The position numbers and the translations under genes were made by a program. Shown here in pieces: positions 7,138-15,798 of a DNA stretch of 15,798 nucleotides; the stretch's first letter is position 1, and each line of letters opens with the position of its first letter. The DNA is from Temnopleurus reevesii (lineage: Eukaryota > Echinodermata > Echinoidea > Temnopleuroida > Temnopleuridae), in contig BQKZ01016908.1 of assembly GCA_036244855.1 (NCBI GenBank), positions 1 through 15,798 on the forward strand. The letters are read 5' to 3'. The notes beneath the pieces were generated by a model. It saw nothing but the letters and a program-made list of their open reading frames with translations, was not told the origin of the DNA and did not search any database.

Positions 7138-7733
7138 AAGATAATTTATATAGCACAGTCACTATATCGATATACTCTACTGCGCTGTGATGTTAGGGTC
7201 TGTAGATATTGTTGTTAAAATAATGCATAAAGGTACAAGACGTTATTGAAAAGCTTTAAGAAGTAAAAAATGAGTTTTCAACAAGTTTTTAAAAACAACT
7301 ACAGATGAATATGATCTTATTTCTATTGGCAATTTGTTTCAAAGTTTTGGAGCAGCACAGCTAAAGGCGCAGTCACCAAGTGTCAGTTTTGTTTTAAGGT
7401 GTGGTAGTTTTAGAATAAGTTTGTCCTGTCTACTTCGTAAATTGTGGGAATATTTGCTCAAGTTTAACAATACTAATTCAGACAAGTAATAGGGGGCCTA
7501 ACCGTTCAGTGCCTTGTAGGTGAGCAACAAAATTTTGAATGCAATCCTTTTTCTTACAGGTAACCAATGTAATTCAATAAGACAATACAAAGAATCAATG
7601 TCATATGGTACATGTACTTTTTTTCCTCTTTCATTTGCTGTCTTGTTGATTGTATATGTATTTTATTGTACTTATATTGTTTATGTATTTATTTTAATGA
7701 ACTTGAATAAATGTACTTGAATGAATGAATGAA
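7138..7733 (+). mobile_element. LINE 3' end (CR1/L2-like), TGAA tail
   Basis: The region ends in four TGAA units (7718-7733) after an A/T-rich tail, the style of 3' terminus seen in the CR1/L2 group of non-LTR retrotransposons. Upstream, one frame around 7330-7370 reads like Leu-Phe-Gln-Ser-Phe-Gly-Ala-Ala-Gln-Leu, wording familiar from repeat tails in marine invertebrates. Stops are frequent, and no RT motifs were found, so only the tail region is present. An open frame at 7520-7720 lies in this tail and is not a gene. Orientation matches the endonuclease fragment left of the DIRS element. Confidence 0.5.
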
Positions 7734-7740
7734 AACATGT

Positions 7741-8290
7741 ATCTGAATATCAACTGCTGTCTTCAGATCATGTGCAAATATCAATACCCTAAAGTTTCTG
7801 CCCAATAGTTTTTTCTTAATTCCACTCCGTCGTCCAAATCGAAGGCAGCAAGTGGCAGTAAAATGATTGGAAGGAGAACAAATCCATGATCTCAGTAAAT
7901 GCCAAAGAATCTGCATGATCTTTCTTGTTGATGTGCAAATTGAAATCTCGGGCTATAATAATTCTGTTCTGGGATGTACACAGGCCTTCCAGCAGGAATA
8001 CCAGCTCCTCACAAAACTCTGATGCTGTGGACTCGTTTCTGCGGCAATATGGTGGACATTAGATGATCAGTAAACGAAAAGCATGCACTCGTTTTTTTAG
8101 ACATAAGATCGAAGCATGACTAGTTTAATTTCACCATACCTACCCAACATCTGCAGCTGTTGTTCAGTGAGAGACGAAGGAAGAAATAAGGTTGGAAGAG
8201 TTCTCCAGATATTTGCCAGCAAATAGAGGTTAGAGGTTAGTCATGTCTCGGTTAGTGTTAAAATGTCAGATTTCTCATTCTTCATGAAAA
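7741..8290 (-). pseudogene. LINE endonuclease (EEP-type) relic
   Basis: On the minus strand, codons near 8265-8244 read Asp-Ile-Leu-Thr-Leu-Thr-Glu-Thr, the block holding the catalytic Glu of LINE endonucleases (Glu at 8247-8249). A stop (8241-8243) follows where Trp is usual. In another frame about 250 bases later come Pro-Pro-Tyr, Phe-Cys-Glu-Glu-Leu, and then Ile-Ala-Arg-Asp-Phe-Asn-Leu-His (Asp-Phe-Asn at 7939-7947), with Ala-Arg where Gly is expected. The segment between the two blocks does not align with the family by eye and may hold an insertion. No RT follows. It faces the opposite way from the LINE tail at 7138-7733, so it comes from a separate insertion. Confidence 0.55.
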
Positions 8291-8463
8291 ATATATAGGG
8301 AGAAAAGGGAAGAAAAAGGACATATTCAAAAGAGCTATTTGGAGAGAATAAATACAAAATCAGAAATAAAGTAAAGATATTTGTATGAAAACTTAACAAG
8401 GAAAAAAACAGGTGCAACTTATTTGAATGAATGTACACTTTTGTTTTATAAAACCTACCTTAC

Positions 8464-8556
8464 ACGTCGAGATAGTTCCTTTCGCAGATCACCCAAATCT
8501 CTAATGCGATGTCCATTCAGATTGAAGTTTCCTTGAGTAATTTGAGGCAAATAACC
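8464..8556 (-). CDS. Possible exon of 31 codons, function unknown
   Basis: On the minus strand a pyrimidine-rich tract ends in an AG (8557-8558). It is followed by 93 open bases (Gly-Tyr-Leu-Pro-Gln ... Lys-Glu-Leu-Ser-Arg-Arg) and then a GTAAGG donor-like sequence (8458-8463). The stretch is exactly 31 codons, phase 0 on both sides, with mixed charged and hydrophobic residues unlike the low-complexity frames around it. I do not recognise the peptide and see no neighbouring exon. It could belong to a host gene with large introns, a degraded transposon, or be chance. Confidence 0.25.
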
Positions 8557-8569
8557 CTTCATAAAAAAA

Positions 8570-10139
8570 GAAAGAGAAAATTATTCATTAGAAATGCATG
8601 TGTTCCACTGTATTGGCATGCCAAAAATGTGGAAGTTATTGAGACCCACAGAGTTACCAAATTAGCTTCGGCTTTCAGTTCATCCTAAATAATAAACTAA
8701 AAAAGAGCAGTCTGGCCCTCTTCTGCCAAAACTTTATATCTTGGCATCAAGCAAAAAGAGATTATTTGGAGAAAATGAGCTTTAAAGTTTGGTCAATTAC
8801 TTTTGCTTTTACAGTATTATGTGTTGGTATTATTTGATGATCTGATCTTTCTAGTTTATATACAAACGATAACAATTTTTTAAAACTGGATATACATATT
8901 TATTTTTATTTTGGCACCTTTTTTTTTTATATAAAGATACATTGTTTTGACGGGGAATTTGATAAATGGTCATATTATACATCCCCAGCCAAATGTGTGT
9001 ATTTCGACATACAAATTCCAAAAATCATTTCCCCCATCAGGCAAAACCATGTAATTTGAGTAACACATTTTGCAGCTGATAATGGCTTCCTCTTTCGTCT
9101 GTTGAATGTATGTAAGTCGAGATACCGTTACTATACTTTAGGCAAACGATCTCGGCCCACTGAAATCGTTAAGAATTATAATGCAAAATAGCAATAATAA
9201 TTGTAACAGTGAAAATGATAATAACAACAATAACAATAACAATGTATCAATATATTTGCGCTTTTCCCTCATGAGTATATTTCTGTTTTTATTTTTCCTT
9301 CTACGTATTTTCTTCCGATACAAAAACAGAATTAGGTTTTCCAAGCCAAGTTTTTCATTGTTCGCAAACAACTTACTTATTTGATCATTCAATTTCGCCA
9401 AAATCATGTACGTATCCAATGCATTCTGCGCAAAATTAAATATGCTCCAAATGCAAATTGTTTTTAGATAGGTAAACCTAACCAGGAACAGCTATATTTT
9501 TGGCTACTTCGATCTTGTCTGTAAAATTCGTTTAGTGTCATGACATTTCCGTACCTGAAATAAACAAATAAGTGGCCGAATTGAATTTCACAGTTCAGGC
9601 ATATAGTTCCTTTACAAATATTATTCAACATCCACGAATGTTATAGTATCGTTTCAACATATCACAAGATGTTCAATTATGAATGAAAACTTCATTGATG
9701 TATCGGCAATAAAACAATGAGAGGTGGGCTGGAACGAACAAAATTATTTGCACACCTATATTGTGCAGGATCCCAATCAGCATGTCTTTGCTAGTCTTAG
9801 ATTAGGGTCTGAATATAATGAGAAAATTGCAATTATTGATTCCCCATGTTATTTTCTTTACTTTTAAGCGATTTAATAAGTTCTTGATCATGATTCAAAA
9901 TTTCCTTTCATATATAATTTGTCCATTATATTCATTATTTGCAAAAATTTTTTCTTGAGATTTCACCAGCACTTTATTCATGGACAATATGGTGATATTT
10001 TGGTGATTTTCTGACACATAATGCTATTATGTTTTACCATTCACATACTTAGACAATTGAGTACACATAATATTCTTCATTTACAATTGTGAAAAATATG
10101 ACCTGCATCATTATGCACACTAGATTTTCATTCTTTTAG
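8570..10139. other. AT-rich intergenic or intronic spacer
   Basis: About 1.6 kb is AT-rich, with frequent stops in all frames and no recognisable domain. It contains short A/T runs and an AAT/AAC-rich tract. The open frames at 9138-9419 (minus) and 9181-9384 (plus) arise from that simple sequence and a T-rich stretch; I do not treat them as genes. Confidence 0.5.
9187..9243. repeat. Imperfect AAT/AAC microsatellite
   Basis: The tract consists of interrupted AAT and AAC trinucleotides (AATAATAATTG, then AATAACAACAATAACAATAAC). It explains the poly-Leu and poly-Asn frames on the two strands here. Confidence 0.7.
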
Positions 10140-10144
10140 GGAAG

Positions 10145-10430
10145 GCGTCAAAAATCACTTATGCGTCGCTCGTTGTCGCGACGGTCCTCTTGCTTCCTGG
10201 ACACTATACCTGACGCATATCGACGAGAGCCGACGCGATCCGATGACCCCCCCCCCCCTTTTCCTGTTCATGAGAGTTACCCTTCCCTATTGTATTCTTT
10301 CATACGCGCGTCTGGAGGCGTCGGACCCTTTCCTATTGTTCCTTAAAAGGTGCTAACGAGGTCGTCCCTCTATGTCGCGAAGCATCGGTAAGATCAAAGA
10401 TGATCTTCCGCTCTTGCGTGAATGTTGTGT
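10145..10430. other. CpG-rich patch in AT-rich surroundings
   Basis: This stretch has many CG dinucleotides (for example GTCGCGACGG, GACGCGATCCG, CATACGCGCG, ATGTCGCGAAG), in contrast to both sides. It includes an inverted repeat CGTCGC / GCGACG (10164-10169, 10178-10183) and a 12-base C run (10247-10258). A 61-codon plus-strand frame (10161-10346) crosses it but has no recognisable feature. It may be a CpG island-like element or a fragment of an unidentified repeat. Confidence 0.35.
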
Positions 10431-10551
10431 GTTGAGCAGGTCACATTCTATAATTACTGCACGGTAGTGAGATAGACGTATCAAATATGAAATTAGCTTC
10501 TTTTCCTACTCCATGCGTGCACCGCGGGGGGAGGAAGATGGGGCTTCTTCG

Positions 10552-10589
10552 GAAAGAAAATACATTTGTATGTACATGTATTTTCTTTC
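10552..10589. repeat. Perfect 14-bp inverted repeat with 10-base spacer
   Basis: GAAAGAAAATACAT (10552-10565) is perfectly complementary to ATGTATTTTCTTTC (10576-10589) around TTGTATGTAC. It could form a hairpin or be the remnant of a small inverted-repeat element. No gene lies beside it, so a terminator role is not supported. Confidence 0.7.
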
Positions 10590-10611
10590 GTTTACATTAT
10601 GCATATTTTAG

Positions 10612-11435
10612 GTAGGAGTGCGAAAATTAGTTTCAAGGGGCAAACTTCACCCCCAGCGAGAGGAAGGGGTGCAAATTTGCTCTATAATCTGAAGGGCGCA
10701 AACATTGATTTCAAAGGGGATCATTTATTTTAGCAGGAGCGCAAAATATATCTCAAGGGTAGATTTGGTGAAGCAAAGTTGATAGGGACGCAAAATCAAA
10801 CACAAATTCAGTCAAGTCTAAAAGGCGAATTAAAAAAAAATTATTCTATGTTTTTTTTTTTTCATTTTTAGTCATTTTTTTTTGCAAAGGCGCTAAACCA
10901 ATTTTCAATCGGGAAAGGTGAAAATTTGATTTAAACTTAGAGGTGCAAGGTTTTTAGCGAGGCACAAGAGTCATCTTCAAAAGAAAGAGGCGCAATCTGG
11001 AATAGTCTTTAAAAGGGGCGGAAACGTTGATTTAAACTGGACAATTTTTGCAGGGGGAATAGGGCGTGAAGCTGATAACATTGATCAGCGCCGCAAAATA
11101 AAACTTCAAAAGGGGTAGAGGCGCAAATTCATTCTAGTCTTACTTCTGTGAAAAAAAATATCTAAAGAAGGGACGTTAACCAATTGAGCAGGAGCGCATT
11201 AATCGTCTTAATCAAGCCATGCCTTGTTCCAGACTTAATAGCTGTGGAAAATTGATCATGGGAGGGGGGCATTCTTACTCTATTCTTTGGGGGCACAAGA
11301 GATGGTAACCATTAAACATGCAAATTTCATCTCAAAGGGGCTCAATTTTGTTGAAACCTCTTAAGGGCGCAAAAATTTAATCTCCATTAGCAGGAGGGGC
11401 GCAAACTTGCTCTTATCTTAGGGACGGAAAAAATA
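10612..11435 (+). repeat. Degenerate interspersed array of GGCGCAAA-type motifs
   Basis: About 20 copies of a motif close to AGGGGCGCAAA occur over 0.8 kb, all in the same orientation (for example near 10667, 10695, 10738, 10786, 10942, 10989, 11017, 11120, 11367, 11398). Copies are separated by roughly 20-70 bases of A/T-rich sequence, often with TTGATTT or CTTCAAAAG. Spacing is irregular, with a wider gap at about 11205-11290. The pattern suggests an old, decayed short tandem repeat. No coding frame runs through it. Confidence 0.6.
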
Positions 11436-11454
11436 TTGAAATGTAAAGATTCGA

Positions 11455-11540
11455 AGAGATTAACCCCCTCCCCTGACGTGTCCCTTCTCTCCCTCGATTT
11501 CCTTTCCTCCCAGTACCCCCCCCCCCACACACACACAATC
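11455..11540. repeat. Pyrimidine-rich tract with C run and CA microsatellite
   Basis: Bases are almost all C and T up to an uninterrupted C run starting near 11516, followed by alternating CA. It is simple sequence, and no promoter or gene is associated with it. Confidence 0.7.
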
Positions 11541-12130
11541 CATTTCATACAGTTATGCTGACCAATGCAACAAGAGAAATTGTGTTTATTTTTGTGTTGT
11601 CATTCTGATGACTTTAATTGATGCGACTTAATAGCAACCAATAAAGCATTTACAATAATTCATTTATAATAATTCTAATAAATCAAATTAATACTGACAC
11701 AGAATCACAATATGTATTAGGCAATCATACATTAGTGGATAACGGATAACGTCAGAAAGGCAGCAGTAAAAAGACACTACAATTTTGTGACAGGTTGTTT
11801 AATGACTTTTTTTTCTTTCAAGCCACGCGCCAATTTTGAGACCTCCACTGTGACTTTCGCAATCCAGTTTTAACGTAACATACGAACCAAACCGGAATTC
11901 ATGTATATACAATGATTTCAAATTCATTACAAATTGATACCAAATCTATCTTTTTAATGCCAAATATATCATTCATTTACCTCAAAAGATTTAGATTATT
12001 TCTGCAATTTATAATTCAACAATATTTACAGTTGGAATTTCAAATGTTAATTTATATTATATTAGATGCATACTAAACACTCTCTCGCTATATTCCTTGC
12101 CCGCAAACAGTGGGATATACTGCCCCCATC
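11541..12130. other. AT-rich spacer, nothing recognised
   Basis: AT-rich DNA with stops in all frames and no repeat or motif I can name. Base composition changes sharply at about 12110-12150, where the GC-rich second DIRS-derived block begins. Confidence 0.5.
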
Positions 12131-12149
12131 TCCTTCCCATACACCCATG

Positions 12150-13254
12150 GATAATTAGGCCCCGGCACCCGTGCATAGCAGTGGGGTGCGGGCCATGACC
12201 CTGGTGGTGCGCATCCCTTCGCCCCGTAGTCAGAGCAGAGCTGTCAGTGCCGCTCGCAATGACCCCGGATACCAGTCGAACTCAGACGGGCGCGCCCGGC
12301 CCGTCTCTGGTTCGAATGCCCAGTGGGTGTGTCTGTGAGTCGGGGCAGGGCCTGTTCTGTCCCGTGGGACCGCCAGGCCCCGACTATGCGCTTCCAGAAC
12401 CTCGGCCCTCCCGGCCCTGGTGACACGGCGCCTGGACCCGTGCGCCACCCTTGGTGCGGGCCAGGCCCCTGGTGGTTCGGCGCCGGAGGCGCTACCCACC
12501 GAGGGACAGTGTGACCTTCGGCACCCATGACCGGGGCCGAATAAGCAAGACAAGCCAAGGCTGCCGGGGGTCGCCTGAGTGAGCGGCCCCTACTGCGCCT
12601 TGTAACTCCGGTCAGCCAGAAGGGGGGGGGGCCTTGGCCTCACCTTTCTGCCGTCCGGCCAACTCCCCTTCGAAGGGCCTCCAAGGGGCTCTCTTGGGGA
12701 GTGTGGGCGTCGCCTCCACGGAGGCGTTGTCTGCCTAGTCTGCCTCCGCCCTGTCTGAGCAGGGGTGAGACGGCTTGCCCGGTCCGCCACGCCGGCCTAC
12801 GCTCTTTCGCTCAAGAGGGGCACGACGTGGCGGGTAGCCCTACTCTCGACCTGGCCACCTGCCGAAGCTGGGGCAGTCGGGACCGCCGCCCCGTATGCAC
12901 TTCGGAAGTGAGCGAGTGCCGGGTCCGCGGGCGTCTGGGCAATTGAGGGCCGCATGCAGTCGTCCGTGTCATAGTCTGAGCCTCAGAGTTCGGAGACTGT
13001 ACTGCCGACACTGCCACGCCTGCCGCCGCGGAAACGCGACTGAGGCGGAGGGCGTGCCGGTTGGCCACTATCCCCGACTGCCCGGGCCGGGCGTCGGGTT
13101 CCAGCTACTACCTCACTGCCCCAGTGTTGTATGAGAGACTGGCTGCGGTGTGAGTAGTTCCCCTCGTCTTGCCGTCCCACCCGTGACCGGGGGCAGGCAA
13201 AGGCGGGGGATGAGGGCTCGTGTCGCTTGCGGCCGCTGGCGGACCAAAGTGACT
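12150..13254. repeat. GC-rich block with diverged array units
   Basis: Pieces of the array unit are recognisable at 12160-12215 (a close match to the block at 13885-13940) and at 12423-12510 (ACACGGCGCC ... GGTGGTTCGGCGCCGGAGGCG). Bases about 12540-13140 are GC-rich and complex, with no clear match to the first element. They contain a 7-bp inverted repeat, CGCCTCC / GGAGGCG, near 12712-12727. Several open frames cross the region on both strands, as expected from high GC, and none has a recognisable domain. Confidence 0.45.
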
Positions 13255-14290
13255 GAGCTCTGCCGACCCGAGGGTGTCACGGCGCCGATGCCCCGTGCAC
13301 AGTGGCGGGGAGCGGCCCATGACCGTGGTGGTCCACCATGGGTCAGGGGTGTGGGATCCTGTCGTCTGACTGAGCCCACCCGACTCGAGCAGGCCACGGC
13401 GCCAGCACCCATGCTCAGCGGCGGGGTGCGGGCCATGGCCCTGGTGGTCGGGCGTCCGAGGAGCTGTCCACCTTAGATCGGGGGTGAGGGCTCATGTCGT
13501 CCGTGGCCGGCGCATTGCCGGACCGATGTGACTGATCCCGCCCGACCCGAGAGGATCACGGCGCAAGCACCCGTGCACGGGGGCGTGGTGCGGGCCATGA
13601 TCACGAGGGTGCAGCGCCAAGGGCGCTCATCTCCCGGGTCTGGGGGAGGGCTCATGTCATCCGTGGCCGGCACCTTGCCAGGCCAGTGTGACTGAGTCCA
13701 TCCGACCGAGTGGATCACGGCATCGGCACCTGTGCAGGCAGCGGGGTGTGGACCATGACCCTGGTGGTACGCCTTTGGTGGCGCTACCCACCGTGGGTCG
13801 GGAGGGTGAGGGCTCTTGTCACACGTGGCCGGCGAAAGCCGGGTCGGTGTGACTGAGCCCCCCCCAAGACCGAGTGAGTCACGGCGCCGGCACCCATGCA
13901 TAGCAGTGGGGTGCGGGCCATGACCCTGGTGGTACGCATCAAGGAGGCGTTGCCCACCGTGGGTCCGGAGGGGGGAGGGCTCATGTCGTACGTGGCCGGC
14001 GAAAGCCGGGTCGCTGTGACTGAGCCCCCCAAGACCCGAGTGAGTCACGGCGCCGGCACCCGTGCATAGCAGTGGGGTGCGGGCCGTGACCCTGGTGGTG
14101 TGCCATCAGGGGCGTACTCGCCGTGGGTCGGGCCCCTGTCATACGTGGCCGGCGAAAGCCGGGCTAGTGTGACTGGGCCCACCCGACTCGAGTGGGTCAC
14201 GGCGCCAGCACCCGTGTAAGACAGCGGGGTGTGGGCCATGACCACGGTGGTTCAGCGCCGGCGGCACTGTTCACCATGAGTCGGGTCCCG
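13255..14290. repeat. Tandem array derived from a gag segment, units about 150-165 bp
   Basis: A block close to TCACGGCGCCGGCACCC recurs at 13277, 13394, 13556, 13715, 13879, 14045 and 14197, giving spacings of 117, 162, 159, 164, 166 and 152. Each is followed at a fixed distance by a GGCCATGACCCTGGTGGT-like block, then a CGCC/CGGCG box, CACCGTGGGTCGGG, and CGTGGCCGGCGAAAGCCGGG. The same order of blocks exists once in the first element's gag (TCACGGCGCC at 5046, through about 5130), so the array was made by repeated duplication of that segment. Several spacings are not multiples of three and the units carry stops, so it does not code for a repeat protein. Confidence 0.8.
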
Positions 14291-14299
14291 TTTTCCCGA

Positions 14300-14967
14300 G
14301 TGTCCGGAAACCGGATGTCTCGGGTCAGGTCGAATATCCGGATATCCGGTTTCCCGGATATCCGGTTACCAGGATATCCGGCAGGCGGCCACGGGTACCC
14401 CTACGGGTGAGCGTGGCTACCTGCCGGGCTACTGGGCCCCTGAAGGACGTAACGTCCCTCTGGGGCCCGGCGTCCTGTATCCGAACCGATTGGTAGCGGT
14501 GCTCCCAGCCTGCAGAGCTCCACTAAGCACTGTTAGGGTTGTGCCCCTCAGATCCCATCCCGAGGTCGGCGTGCCGGCATCGGGTCCACGCCCCACAGAA
14601 GTGAGGGGTCCCGAGGTTCCGCATCCCACGCGCGTAGGGGGAACCAGGATCCACACCCCACTTGCGTGGGGGGTTCCTGCCAGTTCACCGTGTGGGAGAC
14701 GGGGGGACCGTCTTTCAACCCTGTACCGGGCCCGCTAGCACCGGTACTGCGTCACCACTCTCCGACGGCGGCAGGGCCCTACCGTCGGTAGAAGGAGAGA
14801 TCGGCCTTATCTTGTCTGGTTTAGCCGCGATAGAGGCTGATCTCTCTACTTCTAGGGAGCAGAGGTGGTTACCGCTGACGGGAACGTCAGTGGAGGTGCC
14901 CTCTCACCCGTGGAATTGCTTACCTCGGATCCGGAGAATCGACGTCCGAGGACAGATCACTGTAGTT
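14300..14967 (-). pseudogene. Degenerate gag N-terminal region of the second DIRS copy
   Basis: On the minus strand, bases 14656-14429 encode a peptide clearly like gag residues about 105-165 of the first element (shared Pro-Thr-Arg-Val-Gly, Gly-Arg-Gly-Pro-Asp-Ala, Thr-Pro-Thr-Ser-Gly-Trp-Asp). Near 14943-14964 the bases match the first codons of gag (Ser-Asp-Leu-Ser-Ser), but the ATG is gone: AAC-TAC stands where the Met-Asp codons lie at 5864-5869. Stops and length changes interrupt the rest. Toward the array, 14330-14385 is a cluster of GGATATCCGG-type palindromes in the part corresponding to the Pro-Gly-Tyr repeats. It is non-functional as a protein gene. Confidence 0.7.
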
Positions 14968-15470
14968 AAGCAGATGGCCCTTGAGATCTGAAAGATAGAA
15001 AATGGAGAATGCGCTGTTCTACGGCGCCAGAATATTCCCCGGTTCCGTGATTACGGAAGTCTTAGGAATTACTCTAGATACTTCCGAAGCGGGCTGTGGT
15101 AATACGTATATATATATATATATACAGATAGATGGATAATTTTATATATTTTTATATGACTTTATATCCATATATATAATTTATTCAAGCCAGTACCCGT
15201 CCTGGTTTTAGGCGGACAAGGCGCTAGAATAAGTATGAGTCTGTGGGGACTAAGACATATGTATAGACACGCTAAGTCCAGGTTCGGACAAAACCCCCCC
15301 AAAAAAAAACATTCTGAGTTAGGCGTGAGCGGCTCAGAAGCTGGAATTTTTTATTTTTTTTTAAATTTCTCTAAATCCGTCGAGGGAATGGAAGTTCCGA
15401 GACAGAGTCCCAAACTGAGAGCTACAGTCGCAGTAGTGATATCCAAGAGAGAATTACGCGTGTGTAACCT
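14968..15470 (-). other. Leader of the second DIRS copy
   Basis: Non-coding sequence parallel to 5870-6400: a TA run (15107-15124), the CTAAGTCC motif with a GGAC partner (about 15270-15290), a T-rich run (15348-15362), CTAAATCCGTCGA, and the GGAA-N6-TTCC hairpin (15385-15398) followed by GACAGAGTCC and CAAACTGAGAGCT. Similarity to the first element fades after about 15430-15470. A 79-codon plus-strand frame (15235-15474) covers this leader and is not a gene. Confidence 0.6.
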
Positions 15471-15474
15471 CTAG

Positions 15475-15798
15475 TATTGGTCATTTTCATAAGTGTCATA
15501 AAATTCCGTGTAGAATGAAAGATTAACATTCACTGATCAAGTTTGTACCCAATTTACATATTTTGATCTGATAAAACTAAAGTTAGAAGCCTTTGAATTA
15601 GCCCTCCCATATGCCCACCCGAAGAGTAAGATACAGCATACTGGCTATGAATTAATGCAGTGAGTCACCTCAGGTCTACTCTCAGAACACAATCATGACA
15701 AGGCTGAAGCAAGGGTAATCTTTTCAGAGAGGAATGAAGAGGGTAAAGGACAAATTGACCTGATAAATGAGAAACCAAGGTCTGCAGAGAGAGAGTTG
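15475..15798. other. Flank with no recognised feature
   Basis: AT-rich to mixed DNA. A plus-strand frame is open from 15664 to the window edge (45 codons, rich in Glu, Lys and Arg at the end). That length can arise by chance. It could be part of an exon continuing beyond the window, but no splice signal is convincing. Confidence 0.3.

Larger units (their letters stand above)
12150..15470 (-). mobile_element. Second DIRS-derived locus: leader plus gag with tandem expansion
   Basis: Bases 14390-14700 align closely with gag DNA at 5290-5610. For example, 14551-14595 and 5452-5496 differ at one of 45 bases. Bases 14700-14965 align more loosely with 5620-5870, and 15190-15430 keep the leader motifs of 6130-6390. 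The block therefore comes from the same or a sister DIRS family in the same orientation. Beyond gag's N-terminal part it turns into a tandem array and then into GC-rich sequence of uncertain origin, ending near 12150. RT, RNase H, YR, internal complementary region and terminal repeats are all missing. It cannot be an autonomous element. Confidence 0.75.

Noticed and set aside
7520..7720. 66-codon plus-strand gene
   Set aside because: It lies within the A/T-rich LINE tail just before the TGAA repeats, and the hydrophobic composition reflects T-richness.
9138..9419. 93-codon minus-strand gene with Leu run
   Set aside because: The Leu-rich part is a direct product of the AAT/AAC microsatellite, and the rest is low complexity.
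10161..10346. 61-codon plus-strand gene in the CpG-rich patch
   Set aside because: It is short, crosses a 12-base C run, and has no recognisable feature.
12305..12325. tRNA gene suggested by GGTTCGAATGC (B-box-like)
   Set aside because: No matching A box, acceptor stem or anticodon arm is nearby.
13255..14290. CRISPR array
   Set aside because: Units of about 150-165 bp are diverged along their whole length, with no identical short repeats and unique spacers. The sequence is of animal type and derives from gag.
13255..14290. Gene for a repeat protein
   Set aside because: Several unit spacings are not multiples of three, frames are broken, and open frames occur on both strands because of high GC.

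Overview
The window is a stretch of animal genomic DNA made mostly of transposable elements. There are no bacterial-style operons. AT-rich spacer with decayed LINE pieces is interrupted by two GC-rich blocks, and all recognisable protein domains belong to retrotransposons. The mix (a DIRS-like tyrosine-recombinase retrotransposon, LINE endonuclease fragments, a LINE tail ending in TGAA repeats, and a repeat with tandem TGACCT half-sites) fits a marine invertebrate or basal deuterostome. That placement is inference, and the species cannot be read from the sequence.

Region 1 (1-544) is flank: an interspersed repeat, then a plus-strand LINE endonuclease fragment. Region 2 (about 545-7137) is a nearly full-length DIRS-like element read from the minus strand. 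It has inverted terminal repeats of about 172 bp (579-750 and 6957-7127). It also has an internal complementary region (812-912) that looks like a copy of the joined ends of a circular intermediate. In transcript order it carries a structured leader, gag in two frames, reverse transcriptase (RT), RNase H and a tyrosine recombinase (YR). The copy looks dead: the RT active-site motif has lost an aspartate, and RT and YR are split by one-base frame changes, several of them at homopolymers. A 9-bp sequence just outside the left end is repeated at the right end, which looks like a recombination footprint rather than a target-site duplication.

Region 3 (7138-12130) is AT-rich: a LINE 3' end, a minus-strand LINE endonuclease relic, one short exon-like stretch, microsatellites, a CpG-rich patch, a long hairpin, and about 0.8 kb with some 20 degenerate copies of a GGCGCAAA-type motif.

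Region 4 (about 12150-15470) is a second, heavily rearranged minus-strand DIRS derivative. It keeps the leader and the first part of gag. The next piece of gag has expanded into a GC-rich tandem array of about 150-165 bp units, and RT, RNase H, YR and terminal repeats are missing. The most interesting points are a satellite-like array apparently born from a gag segment, the preserved circle junction with matching integration footprint in the first element, and a leader hairpin conserved between the two copies. The last 320 bases hold no recognisable gene.
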